From Paraburkholderia bryophila (GTDB lineage Bacteria > Pseudomonadota > Gammaproteobacteria > Burkholderiales > Burkholderiaceae): a DNA stretch of 64,000 nt. This document shows, piece by piece, positions 46,550-55,791 of the stretch. The position numbers and the translations under genes were made by a program. The stretch lies in assembly GCF_003269035.1 (NCBI RefSeq), contig NZ_QLTK01000003.1, positions 186,001 through 250,000 on the forward strand. The letters run 5' to 3'. Each line of letters starts with the position of its first letter. Positions within the stretch are counted from its first letter, which is position 1. The notes below the pieces were generated by a model. That model worked only from the letters and a program-made list of their open reading frames with translations, searched no databases and was not told where the DNA came from.

Positions 46550-47133
46550 AAACCACAGATCCTCATCACTCGAAACGCGTCACATGCGATGCAACGTGCA
46601 TGCGTTCAAGCGGACCGGTCTGTCATGACGGCGTTGCGCATAATGACGCATACGCACTCTCCACGCGACACTCGTCGCGACGCACCCACGCACCTTCGCG
46701 AGTGCCAGAATGCATGGAAAAGCGATACCGCATAAAAGCGGAATTCGTAAAGGCCATTCGCCACATTTACCCTTGGGTTGTGCTGTGCAATAGTGAGGTA
46801 TGGGGCCGAGGCGACCCGCATCTCTGTGACGGCAATACGTGAAATGACGCAGTGAAAAGGACAAGATTGTTTCTATCCGTAACACTTGTCTCAACGATAT
46901 TCACGCAAACCCTGGGAATGGTATGCTTCGTGCACAAATTCTCCCATGCACGAGTGAGACCACGTTTTGTGCTTCGGAATAGGGACAAACCGCACCATGT
47001 CAGGGCGGTATTGACCAGCCAACAGAACGTACAGAACATTTTTGTGCAACCGCGGGCTGCACACGGATCGTGAAAGTTGAATCCGTGGCAAGTCCAAAGC
47101 CGCGGCCCGGCCAGGCTGCGTGGAGAAAACCCA
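46550..47133. promoter_or_regulatory. Long upstream region of the DUF4096 fusion gene
   Basis: A 584-base region with no gene I can support; a GTG-started 73-codon frame at 46852 lacks a ribosome-binding site and homology. GCACAAA (46932-46938) and TTTGTGC (46966-46972) form a seven-bp inverted repeat. Base composition is more A/T-rich than coding DNA. A long regulatory region would suit a regulator gene, but I cannot define the promoter. Confidence 0.4.
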
Positions 47134-48441
47134 ATGTTTTTCGATGAGCTAAGCAATGACGAATGGGCGCTGCTGGCAGCGCTTGTCTCCGATGAGCCGG
47201 CCGTCCGTCTGAACCGACGCGGCCGGCCCCGCGCCGAACCACGCATTGTCGCGAATGCGGTCCTCTGGATTCTGACAACCGGTGAGCCCTGGTCGAAACT
47301 GCCGGGCCGTTATCCGTCGGGTCCGACCTGCCGGCGCCGTTTCGAAGAGTGGCAGTTGAACGGCACGCTGCTCGAGATGGTTCGGCTGTTATCGCAAACC
47401 GGTCGTACCTTCGCGTACGTACCGCAACCGGCGCCTCCCGCCACCGCCAAACCGGCCGCGCCGGTGGTGGTCGCGGCGAGCGTGCGCGACGAAAGTCTGC
47501 GTGGCGTGTCCTGGAAGAGTCCCGAGTCGTGGCAGGCGCCCGGCGTGTCGAGCAGCCTGAGCAACTGGCGGTCGGCCGACCCGATCGCCGATATCACGCG
47601 TCAGTTGTCGGGCCTCGCGCAGACGCAACCGCAGGGGCATCAACCGGCTGCGCGTGCGCCGGTGGCGCCGGGCCGATCGTTTGCAGCCGCGAGTGTGCCT
47701 GATGGCGTGTCCGCGGGGGCATCGACCGGGGCTTCCGCGTTCGCGCCGGCCATGCGCCCGCCAATGCGCGCCGTGTCGCCGCAAGTCGACGAGGCGGTCG
47801 AGGTGAGCCAGGCCATGGGCCTGCTCGATGCCGCGATCTCGTCGGCGCGTCGCGCGAGTGCGCCGGACGACCTGCGCAGTCCGCTGTCGGTGAGCCTCGC
47901 GCCGCACGGCACGCAACTCGACGATCCGCGCGGCTACACGATTTTCGTCGCGGCGGAGCAGGTGCCCAACGCGATGTATCGCGCGTGGGCGGAGATCATG
48001 AAAGACGGCAGACGCGTCGAGCGTTCCGGTCTGGTCGGCCCGCGTTTCGCTGGCGCGGACGAAGCGCAGCAATACGCGCTGGACTGGGCGCTGCAATGGA
48101 TCGACCGTGAATGCCTGACGCAGGCGGCTGCGCAAACCGCGCCTTCGGCTCAAAACGTCGTGGTGCCGCAAGAGCGTGCCTCCGCGCAGGCGCAGGTGCA
48201 TTCGCATACGTCTGCGCACACGGTCGCGCCGGCGCGTCCACTGCCCGTCAAGCGTCATGTGCCGGAGCCGGTCGCGATCAATCACGGCGCGCCGTTGCAC
48301 GGTCCGCTGCACGCGTTTCGTGGACCGCTGCGCCGTTATCCCGGTGAGCCGGCCGCGACCACGGTCGTCGGCGCGACGACTGAAAGCGCGTCGGCGGAAC
48401 GGTATCCGTCCTATCCAGAGTTCATCTCTCACGCCGGGTAA
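47134..48441 (+). CDS. Protein with IS5-type transposase N-terminal domain, no DDE catalytic domain
   Basis: A 435-residue protein in three parts. Residues 5-88 match DUF4096, the helix-turn-helix N-terminus of IS5/IS4-type transposases: LSNDEWALLAALV, RRGRPR, VANAVLWILTTGEPWSKLPG and a C-R-R-R-F-x-x-W segment. About 160 residues of Ala/Pro/Ser linker follow. A second folded part at about 248-328 contains DPRGYTIFVAAEQVP, ERSGLVGPRFAGADEAQQYA and LDWALQWIDRE. A polar tail ends it. There is no RNase-H catalytic domain and no terminal inverted repeats, and the frame is long and intact, so this is a functional, probably regulatory or DNA-binding protein rather than a transposase remnant. GGAG precedes the ATG at 47134. 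It sits 334 bases from bceA, with stops facing each other. Confidence 0.75.
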   Translation: MFFDELSNDEWALLAALVSDEPAVRLNRRGRPRAEPRIVANAVLWILTTGEPWSKLPGRYPSGPTCRRRFEEWQLNGTLLEMVRLLSQTGRTFAYVPQPAPPATAKPAAPVVVAASVRDESLRGVSWKSPESWQAPGVSSSLSNWRSADPIADITRQLSGLAQTQPQGHQPAARAPVAPGRSFAAASVPDGVSAGASTGASAFAPAMRPPMRAVSPQVDEAVEVSQAMGLLDAAISSARRASAPDDLRSPLSVSLAPHGTQLDDPRGYTIFVAAEQVPNAMYRAWAEIMKDGRRVERSGLVGPRFAGADEAQQYALDWALQWIDRECLTQAAAQTAPSAQNVVVPQERASAQAQVHSHTSAHTVAPARPLPVKRHVPEPVAINHGAPLHGPLHAFRGPLRRYPGEPAATTVVGATTESASAERYPSYPEFISHAG

Positions 48442-48775
48442 GCGCGGTGGCCGGCAGTTAAAGCGCGGCTAGAACGAACGCGATTGGAACCGGAACCCCG
48501 GCAGCAAGCGCGGTAACAGATTGAGATTGGCAAGTTGGGCGACCGGCGCATTGATCAGGCGCGGCGACAGAAGAAAATCTGGCAGTACCCCGCGGCCGGT
48601 AGGAGCAACCGCCGCAGGTTCCCGCTTCATTCGGTGTGATTCAAGCCTTGCATTCGCAGTCCCTGATAGACCCTGGAAGACCCTGGGCGGACCCCAGATC
48701 GCCCCGAGGCGGACCGCCGTTCGACGACGGCCCAGCTCAGGTTGGCGCGCTGCCTGATGGCAGGCAGCAGAGGCG
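48442..48775. other. Convergent spacer with a 10-bp tandem repeat
   Basis: Between the DUF4096 fusion gene and bceA (convergent), 334 bases have no supported gene and no clear terminator. CCCTGATAGA, CCCTGGAAGA and CCCTGGGCGG repeat head to tail at 48661-48690 with a period of ten. Confidence 0.6.
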
Positions 48776-50353
48776 TTATTGCCGGCCGTACGTATCGTCG
48801 AACCGCACGATATCGTCTTCGCCGAGATACGAGCCCGATTGCACTTCGATCATTTCGAGCGGCATCTTGCCCGGATTCTCGAGTCGATGCGTGACGCCGA
48901 GCGGAATATAAGCCGACTCGTTTTCGGAGACGATAAAGCGTTCCTCGCCGCGCGTGACGAGCGCCGTGCCGCGCACCACGATCCAGTGTTCGGCGCGGTG
49001 ATGATGCATTTGCAGCGAGAGCCGCGCACCCGGTTTCACGACAATGCGTTTAACCTGGAAACGTTCGCCGGTGTCGACGGAATCGTAGTTGCCCCACGGG
49101 CGATGCACCTTGCGATGGCTGGCCGCTTCGAGCCCGCCGTCGCTGCGAATCCGCCCCACGATCTTCTTGACGTCCTGCACGCGCGATTTGTCGGCCACCA
49201 GAATCGCGTCGGCCGTTTCGACCACCACCAGATCCTGCGTGCCCACGCACGCAATCAGCCGTCCTTCGGAATGCGCGAAGGTCGACGCCGCGCCTTCGAA
49301 CATCACCCGGCCGCGCCCCACGTTCTGATCGGCGTCTTTCTCCGAGATGTCCCAGATCGCGTCCCACGAACCCACGTCCGACCAGCCCGCCTGCAACGGC
49401 ACGACCACACCCGAGGCGGCGCTTTGATCGCTGCCGAGCTGTTCCATCACCGCGTAGTCGATCGAGTTCGACGGCGACGCGCTGAACGCATCGCGCTGCA
49501 GGCGGAAGAAGTCGCCGTCCGCCTTGCCGCCCGCGTAGGCCGCGTGACACGCTTCGTGGATGGCCGGCTGGAAGTGGCGAATCGCCTTCAACCAGGTCGA
49601 CGCGCGCACGATGAAAATGCCGCTGTTCCACCAGTATTCCCGCGACTCGATATAGCGCTGCGCCAGTTCGAGATGCGGCTTCTCGACGAAGCGATCGAGC
49701 TTGCGCGCACGGATTACGCCTTCGCTGCCGGCGTTTTCGACATGATCAGGCATGCCAGGCGATGCGCCCGATGCCGCCGACGCATCCAGCGCCGCGCCGA
49801 TCCGGATATAACCGAAGCCGGTTTCCGGCCGCGTCGGCACGATGCCCATCGTCACGATATGGCCGGCCGCCGCCTGCTCCACGCCGGCCGTCACGGCCGC
49901 GTGGAAACCGCTCAGGTCGGTGACCGCGTGATCGGCGGGCATCACGACCATGATGCCGTCGTCGTCCTGCGCGGCGATCGACAGCGCCGCCACGGTCAGC
50001 GCCGGTGCGGTATCGCGGCCGGCGGGTTCGAGAATCAGGCGGGTCGGCTTGCCGCTCGTGCGCAATTGCTCGGCGGTGGTGAAGCGCTGCTCTTCGTTCG
50101 CGACCACGACCAGTTGATCGGTGAGCGGATAGCCGGCCTCGAGTCCTTCGAGGCGCCGCGTGGTGGATTGCAGCAGCGAATCGTCGCCGAGCAGACCGAT
50201 CAACTGTTTGGGATGCTGTTCGCGCGACATCGGCCACAGACGCGTGCCGGATCCGCCCGCCAGAATCACGGGATGAACCTTGAGCTTGACGTTCAGGGGC
50301 GTAGCTTGCGTGGACCGGGTGTCGGCGGGCGTGGCCGTAACCGGAGCTGTCAT
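48776..50353 (-). CDS. bceA: Mannose-1-phosphate guanylyltransferase / mannose-6-phosphate isomerase
   Basis: A 525-residue bifunctional enzyme supplying GDP-mannose for the exopolysaccharide. The nucleotidyltransferase half starts with LAGGSGTRLWPMSREQHPKQ (about residues 32-51). The C-terminal cupin is a type II phosphomannose isomerase, with metal-binding HHHRAEHW and RPWGNYDSVDTGERFQVK-like entry (HRPWGNYDS). BceA has this role in cepacian synthesis. A start-proximal Ala/Thr/Pro-rich stretch of about 25 residues precedes the core. It is divergent from bceB and points away from the rest of the cluster, so it has its own promoter in the A/T-rich region. Confidence 0.94.
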   Translation of the reverse strand: MTAPVTATPADTRSTQATPLNVKLKVHPVILAGGSGTRLWPMSREQHPKQLIGLLGDDSLLQSTTRRLEGLEAGYPLTDQLVVVANEEQRFTTAEQLRTSGKPTRLILEPAGRDTAPALTVAALSIAAQDDDGIMVVMPADHAVTDLSGFHAAVTAGVEQAAAGHIVTMGIVPTRPETGFGYIRIGAALDASAASGASPGMPDHVENAGSEGVIRARKLDRFVEKPHLELAQRYIESREYWWNSGIFIVRASTWLKAIRHFQPAIHEACHAAYAGGKADGDFFRLQRDAFSASPSNSIDYAVMEQLGSDQSAASGVVVPLQAGWSDVGSWDAIWDISEKDADQNVGRGRVMFEGAASTFAHSEGRLIACVGTQDLVVVETADAILVADKSRVQDVKKIVGRIRSDGGLEAASHRKVHRPWGNYDSVDTGERFQVKRIVVKPGARLSLQMHHHRAEHWIVVRGTALVTRGEERFIVSENESAYIPLGVTHRLENPGKMPLEMIEVQSGSYLGEDDIVRFDDTYGRQ

Positions 50354-51013
50354 GATGGACTCCTCGAGGCTGGGTGAATGCGTCGAGTTTTATCATGAAG
50401 AGCGGAATCAATAAAAGCGCGTTAAATAGAAAACTATATAAAAACGCTGATAAAATTAATTAATTCCGTGAAGGAAAAATGTCCGAGAGATTTTTTAAAA
50501 AGAAAAATTACCCGAAAAAAATCACGGGAGAATTTTTTAGCGCAATGCATGCGCAAACGTGACGTGACAGGCGTCCCGTAAGGTTTGTGGGTCGAACAAG
50601 CAGAGAGCATCAAAAAGGCCCAAATAAAGGCCTTTTGGCTGCCTATCAAACAGGCAATCCGGTAACAATTGCCGGCAAAAAGTCGGAAAAAATGCTGAAA
50701 CTTTGACCGATACAATTTGAGATATTTTGCGGTCTTGCAGCGCGAATTTTAATAAAGCTTTATCTATACCTGTACGAGGGTATTCACTCATTTCGACTCG
50801 CCTTTCCCGCTTCGGCTGTTCAGCCTTTTTTCGGAATAGGGAATGGCGGGGCAATTCGCAAAGCTTCGGATTTTTACTGCGTCGCGCATCGATTCGCCGC
50901 ACGCGGAGGCCGGCGTCGTGTTCAGGCGCCGGAGCACGCTGGACAAAAAAGCGCGCGACGGATTTTCAATCAACCAACGGATGGCACTTGACTGACGAAC
51001 TGAGGGGCAGCGC
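50354..51013. promoter_or_regulatory. A/T-rich divergent control region of bceA and bceB
   Basis: These 660 bases stand out in the GC-rich window: 50400-50540 is dominated by A and T runs, with TTTTTTAAAAAG-like tracts. The region should hold promoters for bceA leftward and the bceB-K operon rightward. Several hairpins are packed in it, including GCGCA/TGCGC at 50540-50554. I cannot fix a -35/-10 pair: TTGACC at 50703 has no well-spaced -10. Such composition in a GC-rich genome is the usual target of H-NS-like silencers, which is inference. bceB is preceded by GAGGGG. Confidence 0.65.
50613..50675 (+). repeat. Cluster of three hairpins, two mutually exclusive, in the bceB leader
   Basis: AAAAGGCC (50613-50620) pairs with GGCCTTTT (50629-50636), a terminator-like stem with a short T-run. 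TGCCT (50640-50644) pairs with AGGCA (50652-50656). GGCAAT (50653-50658) pairs with ATTGCC (50668-50673). The last two share 50653-50656, so they cannot form together. The layout resembles an attenuator, but no leader peptide or ligand site is recognised. Confidence 0.4.
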
Positions 51014-52411
51014 ATGCTGAGCGTTCTATCGAGAATCATCGACATCGCCATGGTCGTGCTCGGCGCGACGCTGGCGACGGCCGTGCATAGCGGGAAATTC
51101 GCGTGGCTGGACGACATTCAGCGCGTCTCGCTGGCGTTCGACTGCCTGCTGGTGGTGGTGTTCTTTCCGGCGCTGGGCATCTATCAGTCGTGGCGCGGCA
51201 AGCCGCTCTACGACCTGTTGTGCCGGGTTGGCGGCGGCTGGGTGATGGTGGAAGTCACCGGCGTGCTGATCAGCTTCAGCCTGCACCGTTCGGACAGTCT
51301 GTCGCGATTGTGGCTCGTCTACTGGGCGGTGGCCACGATCGTGCTGCTGGTCGTCACCAAGGTGATCGTCTATTCGATTCTGCGCGGCCTGCGCCGTGAA
51401 GGTTTCAATCAGCGCGCGGTGGCGATCGTCGGCGATGCGCGCTACGGGCGCTTTCTGATCGAACAGATGCGCAGTCGTCCGGAAGCGGGCTTCACGCCGA
51501 TCGTGGTGTTCGACGAGGACGGCACGATCAACCACTACGAAGACCCCGACGCGGGCGACATGATCGACAGCGTGCCGGTCGAGCGCGACTACCAGCGCAT
51601 GTTGCAGTTGGTGCGCCATCGCGGCATCCGCGAACTGTGGCTGGCGCTGCCGATCTCGAAGGAAAAAGCGATTCACCGCTTCGTGATGGATCTAAAAAAC
51701 GACTTCGTGAATATCCGCTTCATTCCCGACGTGCGCAGCCTGACGCTGTTCAACCAGCCGATGGTCGACCTGCTCGGCGTGCCCGCGATCAACCTGGCCG
51801 CGTCGCCGATCACCGATCTGCGGGTGCTGCCCAAGCGCGTGTTCGATCGTCTCTTCGCGCTGGCTGCGCTGACCGCGCTCGCGCCGGTCATGCTCGTGAT
51901 CGCCGTGATGGTGAAGCTGAGCTCGCCCGGCCCAGTGTTCTTCCGCCAGAAGCGCAAGGGTATCGACGGCAATCAGTTCGAGATCTACAAGTTCCGCTCG
52001 ATGAAGCTGCATAAGGAAGAGGCCGGCAAGATCACCCAGGCCACGCGGCGCGATCCGCGCATCACGGCGGTCGGCGCGTTCCTGCGGCGCACCAGTCTCG
52101 ACGAGTTGCCGCAGTTCATCAACGTGCTGCGCGGCGAGATGTCGGTGGTGGGTCCGCGTCCGCACGCGCTCGAACACGACGACATCTACAAGGATCTGGT
52201 GAAGGGCTATATGCACCGTTACCGGATCAAGCCGGGCATTACCGGCTGGGCGCAGATCAACGGCTATCGCGGCGAAACCGACCGCATCGAAAAGATGATG
52301 GGCCGCGTCAAGCTCGATCTGTACTACATGCAGCACTGGACCTTCTGGCTCGACATCAAGATCGTCGTGCTGACGCTGTGGAAAGGATTTGCAGGCAGCA
52401 ACGCTTACTGA
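51014..52411 (+). CDS. bceB: Undecaprenyl-phosphate glucose phosphotransferase
   Basis: A 465-residue polyisoprenyl-phosphate hexose-1-phosphate transferase starting the repeat unit by moving glucose 1-phosphate to the lipid carrier. The N-terminal half has four transmembrane segments and a CoA-binding-like middle domain ([17 protein letters not shown]). The catalytic half begins at [14 protein letters not shown] with one membrane helix and includes [35 protein letters not shown] and VGPRPHA. The conserved C-terminal [16 protein letters not shown] is complete. First gene of the rightward operon; bceC follows after 48 bases. Confidence 0.95.
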   Translation: MLSVLSRIIDIAMVVLGATLATAVHSGKFAWLDDIQRVSLAFDCLLVVVFFPALGIYQSWRGKPLYDLLCRVGGGWVMVEVTGVLISFSLHRSDSLSRLWLVYWAVATIVLLVVTKVIVYSILRGLRREGFNQRAVAIVGDARYGRFLIEQMRSRPEAGFTPIVVFDEDGTINHYEDPDAGDMIDSVPVERDYQRMLQLVRHRGIRELWLALPISKEKAIHRFVMDLKNDFVNIRFIPDVRSLTLFNQPMVDLLGVPAINLAASPITDLRVLPKRVFDRLFALAALTALAPVMLVIAVMVKLSSPGPVFFRQKRKGIDGNQFEIYKFRSMKLHKEEAGKITQATRRDPRITAVGAFLRRTSLDELPQFINVLRGEMSVVGPRPHALEHDDIYKDLVKGYMHRYRIKPGITGWAQINGYRGETDRIEKMMGRVKLDLYYMQHWTFWLDIKIVVLTLWKGFAGSNAY

Positions 52412-52459
52412 GTCCTTCACCGCACTCCTGAATCAACCTTATTTCGCGAGGTGTAATAC

Positions 52460-53911
52460 ATGAACCTGACGATCATCGGTAGCGGCTACGTAGGCCTCGT
52501 GACGGGCGCATGTCTGGCCGACATCGGCCACGACGTGTTCTGTCTCGACGTCGATCAGCGCAAGATCGACGTGCTCAACAGCGGCGGCGTGCCGATCCAT
52601 GAACCGGGTCTGCAGGAGATCATCGCGCGCAATCGCAAGGCCGGCCGCCTGACGTTCTCGACCAACGTCGAAGCGGCGGTCGCGCACGGCGACATCCAGT
52701 TCATCGCGGTGGGCACGCCGTCGGACGAAGACGGCTCCGCCGACCTGCAATACGTGCTGGCCGCCGCGCGCAACATCGGCCGCCATATGACGGGCTTCAA
52801 GGTGATTGTCGACAAATCGACGGTGCCGGTCGGCACGGCTTCGCGCGTGCGCGACGTGATCGGCGCCGAACTGGCCGCGCGCAGCCTCAATCACATGTAC
52901 TCGGTGGTCTCGAACCCGGAGTTCCTGAAGGAAGGCGCGGCCGTGGACGACTTCACGCGGCCCGACCGCATCGTGCTCGGCTGCGACGAGGACGTGCCGG
53001 GCGAAAAGGCCCGCGAGCTGATGAAGCGCCTCTACGCGCCGTTCAACCGCAATCGCGAACGCACGCTGTACATGGACGTGCGCTCGGCCGAATTCACCAA
53101 GTACGCGGCCAACGCGATGCTCGCCACGCGTATTTCGTATATGAACGAACTGGCCAATCTGGCCGACCGCGTCGGCGCGGATATCGAAGCGGTGCGCCGT
53201 GGCATCGGCTCCGATCCGCGCATCGGTTACGACTTCCTGTACGCCGGTTGCGGCTACGGCGGTTCCTGCTTCCCGAAAGACGTGCAGGCGCTGATCCGCA
53301 TCGCCGCCGACCACAAGGCCAATCTGCGCATTCTCGAAGCGGTGGAAGCCGTCAACGACACGCAGAAGCAGGTGCTGGCGCACAAGATCGTCGCGCGTCT
53401 GGGCGAAGACCTGTCGGACCGCACATTCGGCGTCTGGGGCCTCGCGTTCAAGCCGAATACCGACGACATGCGCGAAGCGCCGAGCCGGCCGCTGATCGCC
53501 GAACTGCTGCGTCGCGGCGCGCGCGTGAAAGCCTATGACCCGGTCGCGATCGACGAATCGAAGCGCGTGTTCGCGCTCGACCTGAAGGACGTGCCGCAGC
53601 AGCACGCGCGCCTTGAATTCGTGAAGGAAGAGATGGACGCGGCCCACGGCGCCGACGCGCTGGTGATCCTCACCGAATGGAAGGTTTTCAAGAGCCCGGA
53701 CTTCGATTCGCTGAAACAGATCCTCAAGACGCCGCTGATTTTCGACGGCCGCAATCTGTACGAACCGGACGCGCTGCTCGAACTCGGGATCGAGTATCAC
53801 GCGATCGGCCGTCAGCACGCGCTGCGCAATGCGCCGGCCAAGGTTGGCGTGAACGGCTTGCCGCTCACGCCGGCAGACGTGACCGGGTCCGGCCGCCGCG
53901 CCGTCGCTTAG
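52460..53911 (+). CDS. bceC: UDP-glucose 6-dehydrogenase
   Basis: A 483-residue NAD enzyme oxidising UDP-glucose to UDP-glucuronate, a sugar of cepacian. The Rossmann motif is [19 protein letters not shown] at the N-terminus, and the catalytic cysteine is in [13 protein letters not shown] near residue 272. The C-terminal UDP-binding domain ([16 protein letters not shown]) is complete. AGGTG precedes the ATG. The last 25 residues are not conserved. Downstream lies a 125-base spacer with an 11-bp repeat. Confidence 0.96.
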   Translation: MNLTIIGSGYVGLVTGACLADIGHDVFCLDVDQRKIDVLNSGGVPIHEPGLQEIIARNRKAGRLTFSTNVEAAVAHGDIQFIAVGTPSDEDGSADLQYVLAAARNIGRHMTGFKVIVDKSTVPVGTASRVRDVIGAELAARSLNHMYSVVSNPEFLKEGAAVDDFTRPDRIVLGCDEDVPGEKARELMKRLYAPFNRNRERTLYMDVRSAEFTKYAANAMLATRISYMNELANLADRVGADIEAVRRGIGSDPRIGYDFLYAGCGYGGSCFPKDVQALIRIAADHKANLRILEAVEAVNDTQKQVLAHKIVARLGEDLSDRTFGVWGLAFKPNTDDMREAPSRPLIAELLRRGARVKAYDPVAIDESKRVFALDLKDVPQQHARLEFVKEEMDAAHGADALVILTEWKVFKSPDFDSLKQILKTPLIFDGRNLYEPDALLELGIEYHAIGRQHALRNAPAKVGVNGLPLTPADVTGSGRRAVA

Positions 53912-53923
53912 CCGCGCAAACGG

Positions 53924-53956
53924 GCCGCAGTCGGGTCGCAGTCAGGTTGCAGTCAG
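53924..53956 (+). repeat. Three 11-bp tandem repeats between bceC and bceD
   Basis: GCCGCAGTCGG, GTCGCAGTCAG and GTTGCAGTCAG follow head to tail, 12 bases after the bceC stop. This array lies inside an operon, so it is transcribed. Confidence 0.75.
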
Positions 53957-54036
53957 GTCCCAAGCGGTCCGCCTGCGCCACGCAACCGCCCGCCAAGCAG
54001 CCCCACCGAATCACCTCGCGCCTCAAGGAGCCAGCC

Positions 54037-54492
54037 ATGTTCGCCAATGTACTGATCGTCTGCCACGCCAACGTGTGCCGTTCGCCGGCCGCCGAGATGC
54101 TGTTCAAGTCCCGGCAGCGCGCGGCGTCGCGGCCGTCCTCGGCGCCGATCGCGTTTCATTCGGCGGGCCTGCGCGCGATGGACGGCCACGGCATGGACCC
54201 GGTCGTGCGCCGCCTGCTCGCCGAGCAGGGGGTGGCCTCCGGGATCCATTACTCGCGGCGTCTGAACCGCACCCTGGTGCGCTCGGCGGACCTCGTGCTG
54301 GTCACCGAGCGCGCCCAGGTCGGCGCGGTCGAAGCGCTCGATCCGGCCGCGCGCGGCAAGGTCTATCCGCTCGGCAAGTGGGAAGCCGACTCCGACGTCG
54401 CCGACCCGCACGGCTGCGCGGAAACCGCTTATAGGGAGAGTCTCGTGCTCATCGAACATCTGGTCATGGGATGGCTGAAAAAAATATGCTGA
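54037..54492 (+). CDS. bceD: Low-molecular-weight protein tyrosine phosphatase
   Basis: A 151-residue phosphatase. The P-loop CHANVCRS (CX5RS) starts near residue 9, and the general acid Asp is in the ADPHG motif near residue 128. In capsule and exopolysaccharide systems (Wzb type) it dephosphorylates the tyrosine kinase, here BceF. The start at 54037 has AAGGAG eight bases upstream; the longer frame has no support. Its stop TGA (54490-54492) shares a base with the next start, so bceE is translationally coupled. Confidence 0.94.
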   Translation: MFANVLIVCHANVCRSPAAEMLFKSRQRAASRPSSAPIAFHSAGLRAMDGHGMDPVVRRLLAEQGVASGIHYSRRLNRTLVRSADLVLVTERAQVGAVEALDPAARGKVYPLGKWEADSDVADPHGCAETAYRESLVLIEHLVMGWLKKIC

Positions 54493-55700
54493 TGAAAAAA
54501 TTCACACCGCATTCAGCGGCGAACTTCAGATCGAAACTCGCCGCCTCGCTTTTGCTGACGTCCTTTCTGTCGGCCTGCGCCACCGCACCGGGCAATTATC
54601 TCGACACGTCGCGTCTGAAAGACGACGGCCAGCATCAGTCGCAGCCCGCCGAAACCTATCCGGTGCATCTGATCGATTCGCAACTCGTGGCCGAGCAGGC
54701 GCAACAAGCCGCCGCGAAGACCCAGGTGCTGCCCACCTCGACCATCAGCGATCCGTCGCAGTACGTGTACCGGCTCTCGCCGCAAGACATTCTCGGCATT
54801 ACCGTGTGGGATCACCCGGAGTTGACCACGCCGCAGGGCAGCACGCTATCGGCGGGCGGCAACACCACGCAGTCGGTCGGCGGCGCGTTGCAGCAGCCGT
54901 ACACGGCCGCGCTGCCCGGCCAGGCCGATCCGTACGGCCAGACCATCGCCGCCGACGGCACGATCTTTTTCCCCTTCGTCGGCCGGATTCGCGCCGCGGG
55001 CAAGACCGTCGGCGAGTTGCGCGACCAGTTGAGCAGCGGCCTCGTGCGCTATATCCGTAATCCGCAGGTCGACGTGCGCGTGCTGTCGTATCGCGGCCAG
55101 AAGGTGCAGGTGACCGGCGAAGTGAAGACGCCAGGCCCGCTCGCGGTCAGCGACGTGCCGCTCACGCTGGTCGACGCCATCACGCGCTCGGGCGGCACGA
55201 ATCCGGACGCCGATATCCAGCGCGTGCGCCTCACGCGCAACCACAAACTCTATGTGCTCGACGCCGATCGCATGCTCGATCAAGGCGACACCACGCAGAA
55301 CGTGATGCTGCAGAACGGCGACGTGATCAACGTGCCGGACCGTACCGACAGCCGCATCTTCGTGATGGGCGAAGTGAAGACGCCGATCCAGCTGCCGATC
55401 ATTCGCGGCCGCATGACGATCGCCGACGCGCTCACGCAAGGCGGCGGGATTCTCGACACGGACGCCAATCCGCGTCAGATCTACGTGATGCGCGGCATGA
55501 AAGACCATCCGACCACACCGGAGGTCTACCGCCTCGATATGACGCAGCCGGACTCGATCATGCTGTCCTCGCAATTCCAGTTGCAGCCGCTGGACGTCGT
55601 GTATGTGGGTACCGCCGCTTCGACCACCTTCAACCGTGTGTTGCAGCAGGTCCTGCCGAGCGTGCAGACCTTGTTCTACCTGAAACAACTGACGCGCTAA
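54492..55700 (+). CDS. bceE: Outer-membrane polysaccharide export lipoprotein (OPX, Wza type)
   Basis: A 402-residue lipoprotein forming the outer-membrane exit channel. A signal peptide with lipobox LSAC (Cys near residue 29) is followed by the poly-export domain (YRLSPQDILGITVWDHPELT) and two SLBB-type beta-grasp domains (VQVTGEVKTPGPLAV and IFVMGEVKTPIQLPI). A Gly/Gln/Thr-rich loop lies inside the poly-export domain. Starts at 54471, 54486 and 54492 are possible; I took 54492 (MKKFTPH), which directly overlaps the bceD stop. The C-terminal helix (TLFYLKQLTR) could span the outer membrane, as in Wza. Confidence 0.93.
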   Translation: MKKFTPHSAANFRSKLAASLLLTSFLSACATAPGNYLDTSRLKDDGQHQSQPAETYPVHLIDSQLVAEQAQQAAAKTQVLPTSTISDPSQYVYRLSPQDILGITVWDHPELTTPQGSTLSAGGNTTQSVGGALQQPYTAALPGQADPYGQTIAADGTIFFPFVGRIRAAGKTVGELRDQLSSGLVRYIRNPQVDVRVLSYRGQKVQVTGEVKTPGPLAVSDVPLTLVDAITRSGGTNPDADIQRVRLTRNHKLYVLDADRMLDQGDTTQNVMLQNGDVINVPDRTDSRIFVMGEVKTPIQLPIIRGRMTIADALTQGGGILDTDANPRQIYVMRGMKDHPTTPEVYRLDMTQPDSIMLSSQFQLQPLDVVYVGTAASTTFNRVLQQVLPSVQTLFYLKQLTR

Positions 55701-55791
55701 ACGCCGTCGCCAGGCCCGCGTCGCGCCGCCGTGCAGCGGGGTGACGCGGGACCGAAGCAAACGCGGATGTAACCGATACGGGAAGCGAATC

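Noticed and set aside
46852..47073. GTG-started 73-codon frame before the DUF4096 fusion gene
   Set aside because: No ribosome-binding site, mixed composition and no family resemblance. A short hydrophobic start is not enough.
47134..48441. Insertion-sequence remnant
   Set aside because: The frame is intact, the DDE domain is replaced rather than truncated, and I found no terminal inverted repeats or target duplications.
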